From: Allokutzneria oryzae
Lineage (GTDB): Bacteria > Actinomycetota > Actinomycetes > Mycobacteriales > Pseudonocardiaceae
Assembly (NCBI RefSeq): GCF_042429765.1
Contig: NZ_JBHLZU010000003.1
Coordinates: 62,001-126,000, forward strand
DNA: 64,000 nt
Reading direction: 5' to 3'
Made by a program: the position numbers and the translations under genes. This document shows, one piece after another, positions 44,401 to 51,867 of this stretch; the stretch's first letter is position 1, and each line of letters starts with the position of its first letter. The notes below the pieces were generated by a model that saw only the letters and a program-made list of their open reading frames with translations, had not been told where the DNA came from and did not search any database.

Positions 44401-44802
44401 GTCCAGGCCCGCGAACGGCTCGCCCTGCCACAGCCCGAGCGCCTGCTGGTAGAGGTCCGGGGCGCGGTCGTCCTCAGCGGCGCGGGCGAGGGCGAGCAGG
44501 TGCCGGAACCGGTGCAGGTCCACCGACAGCTCGTCCACGACCACGCGGTAGCCGCCGGGCCCCCGGTCGATCTCGACGCCGGCGTTGCGCAGGCGGGCCA
44601 GGTAGCCGTGGAGGGCGTTGCGGGCCCGGTTCGGCGGGCAGTCGGACCAGACGCGGTCGATCAGCTGCTCGACCGACACCGGGTGGTTGGCCTCCACCAG
44701 CAGCGCCACCAGGACGCACTGCCTGCGGGCGTGCCCGAGGTCGACGAGCTCGCCGTCCACCCGGGCCTCGACCCCGCCGAACAGACGAAACTCGACCGCC
44801 AC
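41428..44802 (-). CDS. AfsR/SARP-family regulator with NB-ARC and TPR-type domains
   Basis: 1124 aa. The OmpR-like DNA-binding domain (1-95, FRLFGGVEARVDGE, VLVALLVEANHPVSVEQLID) and bacterial transcriptional activator domain (about 97-240) make the SARP part. An NB-ARC ATPase follows with Walker A GMAGIGKTTLAL at 291-302 and LVVLDNAADAAQVRPLLPGA, then a long helical repeat region (about 600-1120) suited to TPR-like interactions. In Streptomyces AfsR integrates signals (including Ser/Thr kinase phosphorylation) to activate secondary metabolism. Plausible targets here are the monooxygenase, PKS or NRPS genes. Confidence 0.9.
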   Translation of the reverse strand: MAVEFRLFGGVEARVDGELVDLGHARRQCVLVALLVEANHPVSVEQLIDRVWSDCPPNRARNALHGYLARLRNAGVEIDRGPGGYRVVVDELSVDLHRFRHLLALARAAEDDRAPDLYQQALGLWQGEPFAGLDTPWLSTVRAALDTERETAELDYTDVRLHRGQHADLVPVLAAQAERRPLDERLAAQLMLALYRCGRQAEALKHYERTRVCLADELGADPSPPLRQVHHQILVGDPDLLRPAPSTVAPVAPRSDLPGDVADFTGRADEVRQLLDAASAGATVVISAIDGMAGIGKTTLALRAAHQLADRYPDGQLFLNLHGHTEGRAPVEPATALASLLRAVGVPIEQIPDSVEERASRWRAELADREVLVVLDNAADAAQVRPLLPGAAGSLTLVTSRRRLVDLDTACSVSLDLLPPADAVTLFTRIAGQRRVAAEPDAVAEVARLCGYLPLALRIAAARLRTRPAWSVSHLASRLGDEQRRLAELSAGDRSVAAAFTLSYQHLTSAQQRLFRLLGLVPGPHWDAYLAAALTDTSVTEAEDGLEQLLDVHLLTQPAPGRYQFHDLLGEHARAVAHQEEPEAARSAAVDRMLHYYCVAGAHAAEKGSPIEGVTDRPFVIATVSTGVPVFTTYDQGLAWLKTERPNLLAAHQAVRDTETSLPLRLELLTLLAFAQCLGGQSAEGVDTTRQLLALIPTDDDDRRMTAAMLCATVERLFGSARMAKSVLREELRRLPDRHSAEAAPLHLRLAVEHVTTGDGAGAALLLDQLDGVELGTGMGFAVAVLRAMATYLAGDIPSTLTWLDTADRLMREFSQAEKVTWVEAIAWLSSTELKAGRLDSGLALVDRTVEYARAEGQNVVVAKGVLAFVFAAKAFVLGRRGQLAEAIALAGEAADHARRVDLPERTAMALATRSLLLSWAGDHHGAFRCASEAAHFAESRQDWTSILARSAPGLALLYSGDLDAGRASVQAACDEYEIVTRDETEMLVLLEALAHADAVRGRSASATRWADRAERVRHPAHTTNVAVAELIRAHSLTDSDPARSAELALRAATEFGATGLRLEEGRARLRAGLSLAAASHHERAWTELAAAAALFDACGARGLHAEAVAAHDALRRRAPSFNA

Positions 44803-44889
44803 TCGGCTCCCCTCCCCGACCAGGTACCGGGATAGCGGTCGCGAGCGGAGGGGTTCAACCGAATCCGCGCGAGCTACCCCGTTCGGCCC

Positions 44890-44923
44890 AACTGGCCGAC
44901 GGCAAGTCTGCCGTCGGCCAGTT
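44890..44923 (-). terminator. Perfect 15-bp terminator hairpin
   Basis: AACTGGCCGACGGCA-AGTC-TGCCGTCGGCCAGTT, 43 nt past the stop codon of the secreted hydrolase and ahead of the AfsR-type gene. Strong stem without mismatches. Confidence 0.7.
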
Positions 44924-44965
44924 GATCAACCTAGTGGGTTCAGGGGTTCGCCTGATTCAAGGGGC

Positions 44966-45745
44966 TCAGCCGGTCGGCCACGGCGGGCGGCAGTTCTGCC
45001 TGGGCAGGTGCACCGAGGCGTTGGTGAACACGCCGTCGGCGAGGGTGTCGCCCATGATGGAACGCCGGTCACCGGGGCGGATCCACTGGTAGCACTGGTG
45101 CTGGGCGAAGTAGCCGCCCGGCGCCTCCAGGGTGTCGAAGTGGCAGACACCGTCGGTCTCGATGCAGTAGCGGATGTACGGGATGCCGCCGAAGTCGGTT
45201 CGGCCCGGCCCGAAGGAGACGTACCCGCCGAACGGCGACGGAGCGCCCATCCCGGCCGGGACGATGGCGCTGATCCCGCGTCCGGGCGGCCCGACGGGCT
45301 GCATCGGGTCGGCGAACAGCTTCGCGCGGAACCGGGACTTGTCCACCCCGAGGTGCCCGTCGGCGATGTCGTTGAGCACCTTGTTCGCGACCAGCGCGCC
45401 CTGGGAGTAGCCCACGACGGTGAACACGGCACCGGGGTTCTCGGCGAAGGCCGCCTTGACGACGCGCCTGGCCTCTTCGTGGCCCTTCGCCACGCTCTGG
45501 TCCATCGGCGTCTGGTTGCAGTTGGGCAGCCCAGCGGCGCCCGCCGGGTAGTGCACGACCCGCCGGATGCCACCGTTGAGCCAGGCGTTGTCGTACACGT
45601 TCGCGTCACCGTCGCAGGTGCCGCCGATGAGGATGTAGTACTGCGCCTCATCGGCCTGCGCCGTTGTCGCCGTCGCGCCGAGGAATCCGGCGACAAGCGT
45701 CGCGACAGCCGCGCCGATTATCGCGGCGCGTCTGGGTTTCTTCAC
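44966..45745 (-). CDS. Secreted PE-PPE-domain alpha/beta-hydrolase
   Basis: 259 aa with signal peptide (RRAAIIGAAVATLVAGFLGA). The alpha/beta fold begins YYILIGGTCDGDANVYDNAW; the nucleophile elbow is GYSQG with Ser114; NGGIRRVVHYPAG and ADPMQPVGPPGRGI match PE-PPE-type domains of mycobacteria and relatives, which act as cutinase-like esterases. The catalytic acid and His are likely in the C-terminal part (DTLADGVFTNASVHLP). Exported; substrate probably a lipid or polyester. Confidence 0.8.
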   Translation of the reverse strand: MKKPRRAAIIGAAVATLVAGFLGATATTAQADEAQYYILIGGTCDGDANVYDNAWLNGGIRRVVHYPAGAAGLPNCNQTPMDQSVAKGHEEARRVVKAAFAENPGAVFTVVGYSQGALVANKVLNDIADGHLGVDKSRFRAKLFADPMQPVGPPGRGISAIVPAGMGAPSPFGGYVSFGPGRTDFGGIPYIRYCIETDGVCHFDTLEAPGGYFAQHQCYQWIRPGDRRSIMGDTLADGVFTNASVHLPRQNCRPPWPTG

Positions 45746-45874
45746 GTTTGTTTCCCTTTCTGCGCTGAATACGCTGCGGCGAAGCTAGCGACGCGCGCTG
45801 AAATCCCGATGAAACGCGTGCGCCGCCCCGTTCTGCTCGCCTCGGCGGTTGACAGCGATGGCACCCTGAAGATC

Positions 45875-45888
45875 GGAGAGCGCTCTCC
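45875..45888. promoter_or_regulatory. LacI/CebR-type operator upstream of GH3
   Basis: GGAGAGCGCTCTCC is a perfect 14-nt palindrome 20 nt before the GH3 start. It matches the CebR operator form TGGGAGCGCTCCCA known from Streptomyces cellobiose regulation in its central GAGCGCTC. The operon encodes its own LacI-type regulator, the natural ligand of this site. Confidence 0.7.
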
Positions 45889-45908
45889 AACCCGATGGGA
45901 GATGGTCG

Positions 45909-48260
45909 GTGACCGAGGACTGGACGGACCTGACGCGCCTGACGGTTGAGCAGAAGGTGCGGCTGCTGACCGGCGAGACCATGTGGCGGACCCACGCCGA
46001 GCCGGACATCGGGCTGCGCGCGCTCGTGCTCTCCGACGGTCCGGTTGGCGTGCGCGGCGAGAGGTGGGACGAGCGCGACCACTCGCTGGCGCTGCCCTCC
46101 CCCAGCGCGCTCGCGGCCACGTGGGACGAGGACCTGGTGCGGCGCCTGGGAGCGGTGCTCGCGGGTGAGGCCCGGCGCAAGGGCGTGGACGTGCTGCTCG
46201 CGCCGACGATCAACCTGCACCGCTCCCCGCTGACCGGGCGGCACTTCGAGTGCTTCTCCGAGGACCCGGTGCTGACCGCGCGGATCGGCGTCGCCTACAT
46301 CGAGGGTGTGCAGTCCGGCGGCGTCGCGGCCACCGCCAAGCACTACGTGGCCAACGACTCCGAGACGGACCGGATGACGGTGGACGCCCGCGTGGACGAG
46401 CGGACGCTGCGCGAGCTCTACCTGGCTCCGTTCGAGGCGGCCGTCGAGGCGGGCGTGTGGGTGGTGATGTCGGCCTACAACTCCGTCAACGGCGCGACCA
46501 TGACGGAGAACCCGTTGCTCGAAGAGCCGTTGAAGGGCGAGTGGGGCTTCTCCGGGGTGGTGGTGTCGGACTGGGGAGCGGTGCGCTCGGTCGCGAAGTC
46601 CGCGAACGCGCCGCAGGACCTCGTGATGCCCGGCCCGCGGAGCCCGTGGAGCGTCGCGCTGGCCAACGCCGTCAGATCCGGCGCGGTCCCGGAGTCCGCT
46701 CTCGATGAGAAGATCCGCCGCCTGCGGGTGCTGGCGTCGCGGGTGAGTTCTCCGACGGCAGCGGTCGCGGACGGCCGCGAGCTGCTGCGCTCGGCGGTGG
46801 CCGCGAGCACCGTGCTGCTGCGCAACGACAACTCCGTCCTCCCGATCGATCCGTCCACAGTGCACAGAGTCGCCGTGATCGGCCCCAACGCCGCGGCGGT
46901 GCGTTTCCAGGGCGGTGGCAGCGCCGAGGTCTACCCCGCCGGTGTCGTGTCCCCTGTGGACGGTCTGCGGACCGCGCTCGACGGGATCGCCGAGGTGGTC
47001 CACGCCCCTGGCGTCCGCACCACGACGACGCCGACCCCGTTGGGCGTGGGCAACGCGACCCACCCGGTCACCGGGGAGCCCGGCCTGCTGGTGCGCGTTC
47101 TCGGCGCGGACGGCGCGGAGCTGCTCGCCGAGCACCGGTTCACCGGCCGCCTGCCGGAGCCGGGCAGGGCCGTCGGCGAGGACATCGTCGAGCTCCAGGC
47201 GAACCTGCACCCCGACGTCACCGGCGACTGGACCGTCTCACTCGGCGGGTGGGGCCGGGTTTCCCTCGCGGTCAACGGGAAAACGCTCGTCGACGAGGTG
47301 ATCGAGGTCGATACCGACGACCCCGCGACCCTCCACCTCAACCCGGCATGGCGCACCGCCACCGTCGCCCTCGAAGCGGGAGAGCCCGCGCACATCGTGG
47401 CTCGGCGCCAGCTCCTGCCCGGAACGGGCCGGGCCTGTGTGCTCTCCGCCGACCCGCCGCGCGGCACCGACGAGTTCGCCGATGCGGTGGAGCTCGCGCG
47501 CACCAGTGACGTCGCGGTCGTCGTGGTCGGCACGACGGACGAGTCGGAGAGCGAGGGCTCCGACCGCGCGTCGCTCGCTCTTCCCGGCCGTCAGGACGAC
47601 CTCGTGCGAGCGGTGTGCGCGGCGAACCCGAAGACCGTGGTCGTGGTGAACTCCGGAGCTCCGGTGCTGCTGCCGTGGCGGGCCGAGGCACCCGCGATCC
47701 TGCTGAGCTGGCTGCCCGGCCAGGAAGCGGGCGCGGGCCTTGCCGATGTGCTGCTCGGCGCGGCCGAGCCGGGCGGCCGGTTGCCCACCACCTGGCCCGC
47801 CGACGACGTCTCCGCCGACTCGGTGACCCCCGTGCGCGGCAGGCTCGACTACACCGAGGGCCTGGACATCGGTCACCGCGCGTGGCTTCGCGCGGGTAAG
47901 GAGCCCGCGTACTGGTTCGGCCACGGGCTCGGCTACACGACGTGGGAGTACTCGGAAGTCCTTGTAGAGTCGGGAAACCGCGTGCGCGTCCGGCTGCGCA
48001 ACACCGGTGAGCGCGCGGGGCGCGAGGTCGTTCAGGTCTATCTCGCCCGCCCCGACAGCTCACTCGTCCGCCCGGTCCGCTGGCTGGCCGGGTTCGCGGC
48101 GGTCGCCGCATCGCCCGGCGAAACCGCCGACGTGGTCGTGGACCTCCCCGACCGCGCGTTCGCGCACTGGGCGGACGGCGGGTGGCAGACCGAGCCGGGC
48201 TCCTTCGAGGTGCTCGTCGGCCGCTCCGCCGACGACATCCGGCTGCGGGCGACGACATGA
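45909..48260 (+). CDS. Family 3 glycoside hydrolase, beta-glucosidase
   Basis: 783 aa without a signal peptide. N-terminal TIM barrel with KHYVANDSE and the nucleophile Asp221 in VVVSDWGA; (beta/alpha)6 domain with TTDESESEGSDRASLALP and LLSWLPGQEAG; a PA14-like insert (about 370-520, beginning LLVRVLGADGAELL, including WTVSLGGWGRVSLAVNGKTL); C-terminal fibronectin-III-like domain (WFGHGLGYTTWEY, then RNTGERAGREVVQVYL). GTG 45909. Overlaps the LacI gene by 4 nt (ATGA). Intracellular cleavage of beta-glucosides imported elsewhere. Confidence 0.9.
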   Translation: MTEDWTDLTRLTVEQKVRLLTGETMWRTHAEPDIGLRALVLSDGPVGVRGERWDERDHSLALPSPSALAATWDEDLVRRLGAVLAGEARRKGVDVLLAPTINLHRSPLTGRHFECFSEDPVLTARIGVAYIEGVQSGGVAATAKHYVANDSETDRMTVDARVDERTLRELYLAPFEAAVEAGVWVVMSAYNSVNGATMTENPLLEEPLKGEWGFSGVVVSDWGAVRSVAKSANAPQDLVMPGPRSPWSVALANAVRSGAVPESALDEKIRRLRVLASRVSSPTAAVADGRELLRSAVAASTVLLRNDNSVLPIDPSTVHRVAVIGPNAAAVRFQGGGSAEVYPAGVVSPVDGLRTALDGIAEVVHAPGVRTTTTPTPLGVGNATHPVTGEPGLLVRVLGADGAELLAEHRFTGRLPEPGRAVGEDIVELQANLHPDVTGDWTVSLGGWGRVSLAVNGKTLVDEVIEVDTDDPATLHLNPAWRTATVALEAGEPAHIVARRQLLPGTGRACVLSADPPRGTDEFADAVELARTSDVAVVVVGTTDESESEGSDRASLALPGRQDDLVRAVCAANPKTVVVVNSGAPVLLPWRAEAPAILLSWLPGQEAGAGLADVLLGAAEPGGRLPTTWPADDVSADSVTPVRGRLDYTEGLDIGHRAWLRAGKEPAYWFGHGLGYTTWEYSEVLVESGNRVRVRLRNTGERAGREVVQVYLARPDSSLVRPVRWLAGFAAVAASPGETADVVVDLPDRAFAHWADGGWQTEPGSFEVLVGRSADDIRLRATT

Positions 48261-49279
48261 GCGAGCGCACTCCGACGCTGGAGGACGTTGCCAGGGCGGC
48301 GGGCGTGTCCCGGGCGACGGTCTCCCGCGTGGTCAACGGAATCCGCAACGTGGACCCGCAGATCCAGGAACGGGTCCGCGCGGCCGTCGCGGCCACCGGC
48401 TACTCCCCCAACCGCGCGGCGAGGTCCCTGGCGACCAGGAGGGCGAACTCGGTCGCGCTGGTCGTCTCCGGCCCCGGCGAGGACGCCTGCACCAGCCGAG
48501 TCTTCGCCGACCCGTTCTTCGGCCGGATCGCGGGCGGCATCGTGCTCTCCCTGCGCCGCGAGGGGATCCACCCGGTGCTGATGCTCGCCGACACCGACGA
48601 GGCCCGCGACGACGTGCTCACCGGCCTGCGCCGGGGCGACGCCGACGGGGCGCTGCTGGTCTCCACCCACGTCCACGACCCGCTCCCCGCGATGCTCGCC
48701 GGCGCGGGGGTTCCGGCGGTGCTCTTCAGCCGCCCGGTGCGGCCGGTGGAGATCAGCTACGTCGAGGTGGACAACCACGCAGGCGCCGCGCTCGCCGCCG
48801 ACCACCTCCTCGCCCGCGGCCGCGAGCGCCTGGCGACGATCACCGGCCCCGCCGGCGTCCCGGTCAGCCAGGACCGCCTCACCGGCTTCCGCGAGGCCCT
48901 GGCCCGGCACGGCCTGCACCGCGTCCCGGTGGCCGAGGGTGACTTCACCCAGGACGGCGGTGAGGCGGCGATGCTGGCGCTGCTGGCGGAGCACCCCGGC
49001 CTGGACGGTGTCTTCGCGGCCAACGACCTGATGGCCCAGGGCGCGATCGCGGTCCTGCGCGACCACGGCCGCGCGGTCCCGGACGACGTGGCGGTGATCG
49101 GCTTCGACGACGGCGCCCCGGCCCAGTCCAGCCGCCCCCGCCTCACCACGATCCGCCAACCGGTGGAGGACATGGCGGCGGAGATGGCCACCCTCCTGCT
49201 CACCCGCCTCGCCGCCCCCGCGACACCCCCCACCTCGGTGATCTTCGCCCCCACCCTCATCCCCCGAGCCTCCACCTGA
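48257..49279 (+). CDS. LacI-family regulator of the GH3 gene
   Basis: 340 aa. N-terminal LacI helix-turn-helix (TLEDVARAAGVSRATVSRVV) and hinge NRAARSLATRRA, followed by the periplasmic-binding-like sensor domain (DPFFGRIAGGIVLSLRREGI, FAANDLMAQGAIAVLRDHGR, VIGFDDGAPAQSSRP). Translationally coupled to GH3; GGAGAGCGCTCTCC upstream of GH3 is its likely operator. A mobile repeat has landed ~25 nt after its stop codon. Confidence 0.9.
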   Translation: MSERTPTLEDVARAAGVSRATVSRVVNGIRNVDPQIQERVRAAVAATGYSPNRAARSLATRRANSVALVVSGPGEDACTSRVFADPFFGRIAGGIVLSLRREGIHPVLMLADTDEARDDVLTGLRRGDADGALLVSTHVHDPLPAMLAGAGVPAVLFSRPVRPVEISYVEVDNHAGAALAADHLLARGRERLATITGPAGVPVSQDRLTGFREALARHGLHRVPVAEGDFTQDGGEAAMLALLAEHPGLDGVFAANDLMAQGAIAVLRDHGRAVPDDVAVIGFDDGAPAQSSRPRLTTIRQPVEDMAAEMATLLLTRLAAPATPPTSVIFAPTLIPRAST

Positions 49280-49304
49280 TGCGGATCGACTGGCGTGGCC
49301 GAGC

Positions 49305-49441
49305 TTTTCGCGTTTTGTCACCTTGATGCGCAAAAGAGCGCTCCCAAATCGCATTAAGCCTACAAAACGCGAAAAGAGGGACGCACGGACGAGTGCGCCA
49401 GGGGACGAGGTGGTGTCACCACCTCGCAGGACACGACCTAG
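49305..49441. mobile_element. Dispersed MITE-like repeat, copy 3 (inverted, truncated)
   Basis: The inner palindrome is at 49305-49375 and the outer end is on the right: ACCTCGCAGGACACGACCTAG, the inverted form of the left terminus of copy 1, ending in CTAG (49438-49441). The other end is missing. The two arms differ (GTCACCTTGATGCG versus GTAGGCTTAATGCG), the same two variants as seen in other copies. Confidence 0.65.
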
Positions 49442-49461
49442 CCCCTCCCCCGTCCCAACCC

Positions 49462-49525
49462 GGCCATTCGCGGGCTTATGGACGTCCAGCGGCGCGCGAA
49501 AGCGTCCATAAGCCCGCGAATGGCC
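49462..49525. terminator. Perfect 23-bp inverted repeat between convergent genes
   Basis: The arm GGCCATTCGCGGGCTTATGG-ACG (49462-49484) recurs exactly inverted at 49503-49525 with an 18-nt loop. It lies between the LacI gene and the beta-helix protein gene, so it may be a bidirectional terminator, but its length and perfection also suit a mobile palindromic repeat. It differs in sequence from the nearby mobile element. Confidence 0.6.
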
Positions 49526-49529
49526 GTTC

Positions 49530-49577
49530 TTGGGCCCGGGGGGTGGGGGGGGAGGGGGTGGGGGCAGAGGGTGGGGG
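49530..49577 (+). other. G-rich tract with quadruplex potential
   Basis: Runs of three to eight G separated by one to four bases, immediately beyond the stop codon of the leftward secreted beta-helix protein. Possible quadruplex on the plus strand. Confidence 0.4.
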
Positions 49578-51740
49578 TTAGGGGTAGTGGGGGAGGTAGC
49601 TGATCTGGTTGGGGGTGTTGGCTGTGGCGCCCGTGGTGTTGATGACGTTGGTGATCGTGCCCACTCCGCCCAGGGAGACCGCCACCAGGCCTTGGAAGCG
49701 GACACCCGGAACCGCCGGGACCTCGAAGGCCCTGCTGACCGTCACCGAGGGGTTGACGTTGAAGAAGGAGTAGCTGCCCACGCCCCACGCTTCGTGGGTG
49801 GTGACGTGGTCGGCGACCTTGTAGGAGGCCCAGCCCTGACCGGTGGGGCTCGCCCAGGACTGCTGGTCGGGCGGGTCGTACGGGAACTCGCTCTGGTAGA
49901 AGTACGTCCGGCCGCCGTTGCCGTTCCAGATCGTCTGGTACTGCTGGTAGTGCTCGACGAACAGGCCGTACATCGTGACGTTGTCGCCGTTGACCACCAC
50001 GCCGTTCGCCGCCGTGTTGACGTTCCAGCCGACTCCGTCGCCGTGGTCGCCGCGCCAGACCCACAGGTGGTCGCCGATCACGTTGTGGCTGTTGACCCGC
50101 AGGCTCGTCGACGCCTTGCCCGCGTGCGCCCCGCCGACGCGGAAGAACACGTCGTGCAGCGAGGTCGGGTTCGCCGCGTGGTCGCGGGAGGAGCCGGACG
50201 GGCCGAGCTCGACCAGCACCGGGGAGTTCACCGGTCCCGCGTCGAGCAGCAGGCCCGCCAGCTTGACACCGTCCACATCGGACACCGTGATCGCCGCTTT
50301 TCCGGTGTCCGGCACCAGGGTCGCCAGGCCGAGGCCGAGCACGACGGTGTCCGGGCGCGTCACGGTGATGCTGTCGCTGAGGTGGTGCACGCCCGGCGTG
50401 AACAGCAGGTGCTTGCCCTGGGCCAAGGCCGCGTTGATCGTCGCGGTCGGCGATCCCGGCTTCACCACGTAGAACTCGCTCAGTGACACCGAGGTCCCCG
50501 CCGCGGGGCCGTTGCCCCACGACGTGCCACGGGCGTTCTCGCGCAGCGCGGGCACGAACACGCGGTAGCTACCGGTGTTGTCGACGTAGAGGAACGGCTT
50601 CTCGCGCACCTTCGGCGCGGTGTCCACGACGGTGTGCGACGGGTTCGGGAAGTTCTGCGGAGGGGAACCGTTGGTGCCGACGAAGACCATGTTCCACACC
50701 GAGCCCGACCAGCCGTTGCGGAGGTCGCTGTTCCTGGTGAAGAACTGTTGCTGGGAACCGGATTCCACCAGCCCGTCGATGCGCGAGTCGGCGATCAGAC
50801 CACCGCTGGCCCAGCCGTCGGCGCCGTTCCACAGCTGCACCTGGCCGCGCAGGTGCATTCGGCGGTAGGGAGCCGCCTGCGAGACCGCCCACCGTTCGAT
50901 CTGACCGGCCGGCAGGGTCACCGACAGGTTCTCCGCTGAGCGCCAGAAGTTCTGCGTGGCGTTGCCCTTGTTGTTGGGGTCCTCGCCCTGTTGCAGCCAG
51001 TCGGCCTCCACCCGCACGTGGCCGTTGAGGTTCACGTCGTCCGGGGACAGGCCGAGCCCCGCCACCTGGGTGTAGAACCGGAGGTTCACGTCGGCGTCGT
51101 AGGTGCCCGGCTTGAACAGCACCGCGTAGCGCTGGGTGCCGAACTGGTTGGTGTGCTGCTCGGCCGAGATCGCGTCGAGCCTGCTCTGGATCACACCCGC
51201 CGGGGTGCTCGGGTCGAAGACGAAGGTGTTGGGGCCGAAGTCCGGGTTGCGCGGGTCCGTCACCGGCACGTCGGCGGAGAAACCGCCGTAGACCTGGAAC
51301 TCCCACAGCGAGGTGCCGTAGGCGGTGGCGCGGGCCGTCGAGTACAGGCGGACGTAGCGGCCGGTCGCGGTGACGTCGAGGGACTGGGTCCCGGCCGCGC
51401 CCCTGGTTGCGGACCGGACCGTGGACCAGCTCGCCGCGTCGGCCGAGACCTGGATCTCGAAGGCGGAGCTGTGGGCGAGCTCCCAGTTCAGCACGACCTG
51501 GTTGATCGTGGCGGTGGCGCCGAGGTCGACCTGGAGCCACTGCGGGTCGCTGAACGCGCTGGACCAGCGGGTGGTCGGGTCGCCGTCCACGGCGGCGCTC
51601 GCGGGCGTGCCGCCGTTCTCGGTGCTGGAGGCGGTCGCGGCCTTGCCCTGGGAGAGCAGGGTGGGCGCGGCGCTCGCGCGGGTGGGGCTGATCGTCGCTA
51701 CCAGGACGGTGGCTATGGCGAGGATCGACGTGAGTCTCAT
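49578..51740 (-). CDS. Secreted discoidin (F5/8 type C) plus right-handed beta-helix protein, probable polysaccharide-acting enzyme
   Basis: 720 aa. Signal peptide (LTSILAIATVLVATISPTRA), then an F5/8-type C carbohydrate-binding domain (about 30-150: AATASSTENGGTPASAAVDG, RWSSAFSDPQWLQVDLGA, GRYVRLYSTAR). The rest is a beta-helix with GLGLSPDDVNLNGHVRVEAD, DHLWVWRGDHGDGVGW and YGLFVEHYQQYQTIWNGNGG. Such proteins are often labelled coagulation-factor 5/8 or even adenylyl cyclase; the fold resembles GH55-type beta-1,3-glucanases (inference). Divergently paired with a LacI regulator through a palindromic operator. Acts outside the cell. Confidence 0.8.
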   Translation of the reverse strand: MRLTSILAIATVLVATISPTRASAAPTLLSQGKAATASSTENGGTPASAAVDGDPTTRWSSAFSDPQWLQVDLGATATINQVVLNWELAHSSAFEIQVSADAASWSTVRSATRGAAGTQSLDVTATGRYVRLYSTARATAYGTSLWEFQVYGGFSADVPVTDPRNPDFGPNTFVFDPSTPAGVIQSRLDAISAEQHTNQFGTQRYAVLFKPGTYDADVNLRFYTQVAGLGLSPDDVNLNGHVRVEADWLQQGEDPNNKGNATQNFWRSAENLSVTLPAGQIERWAVSQAAPYRRMHLRGQVQLWNGADGWASGGLIADSRIDGLVESGSQQQFFTRNSDLRNGWSGSVWNMVFVGTNGSPPQNFPNPSHTVVDTAPKVREKPFLYVDNTGSYRVFVPALRENARGTSWGNGPAAGTSVSLSEFYVVKPGSPTATINAALAQGKHLLFTPGVHHLSDSITVTRPDTVVLGLGLATLVPDTGKAAITVSDVDGVKLAGLLLDAGPVNSPVLVELGPSGSSRDHAANPTSLHDVFFRVGGAHAGKASTSLRVNSHNVIGDHLWVWRGDHGDGVGWNVNTAANGVVVNGDNVTMYGLFVEHYQQYQTIWNGNGGRTYFYQSEFPYDPPDQQSWASPTGQGWASYKVADHVTTHEAWGVGSYSFFNVNPSVTVSRAFEVPAVPGVRFQGLVAVSLGGVGTITNVINTTGATANTPNQISYLPHYP

Positions 51741-51811
51741 GGGCCTGCCTGTCGGTGAGGGGACGCGCGGGGCGGAGCCGGCGGCGGCAGGCGGATCTGG
51801 GCCCTGAAGCC

Positions 51812-51839
51812 CCGTAACCGGTTCCGGAACCGGTTACGG
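51812..51839. promoter_or_regulatory. Perfect 28-nt palindrome, LacI-type operator
   Basis: CCGTAACCGGTTCC followed by its exact reverse complement (51812-51839), containing AACCGGTT twice, the CG-centred core common to LacI-family operators. It lies 72 nt upstream of the secreted beta-helix protein and just behind the adjacent LacI gene on the same strand. Confidence 0.75.
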
Positions 51840-51867
51840 CCCAGTTAACAACCACGCACCGTGACCG

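Noticed and set aside
11954..45000. PKS, monooxygenase and AfsR-type regulator as one biosynthetic cluster
   Set aside because: They are separated by >20 kb of unrelated carbohydrate, signalling and transport genes; regulation in trans is possible but a single cluster is not supported.
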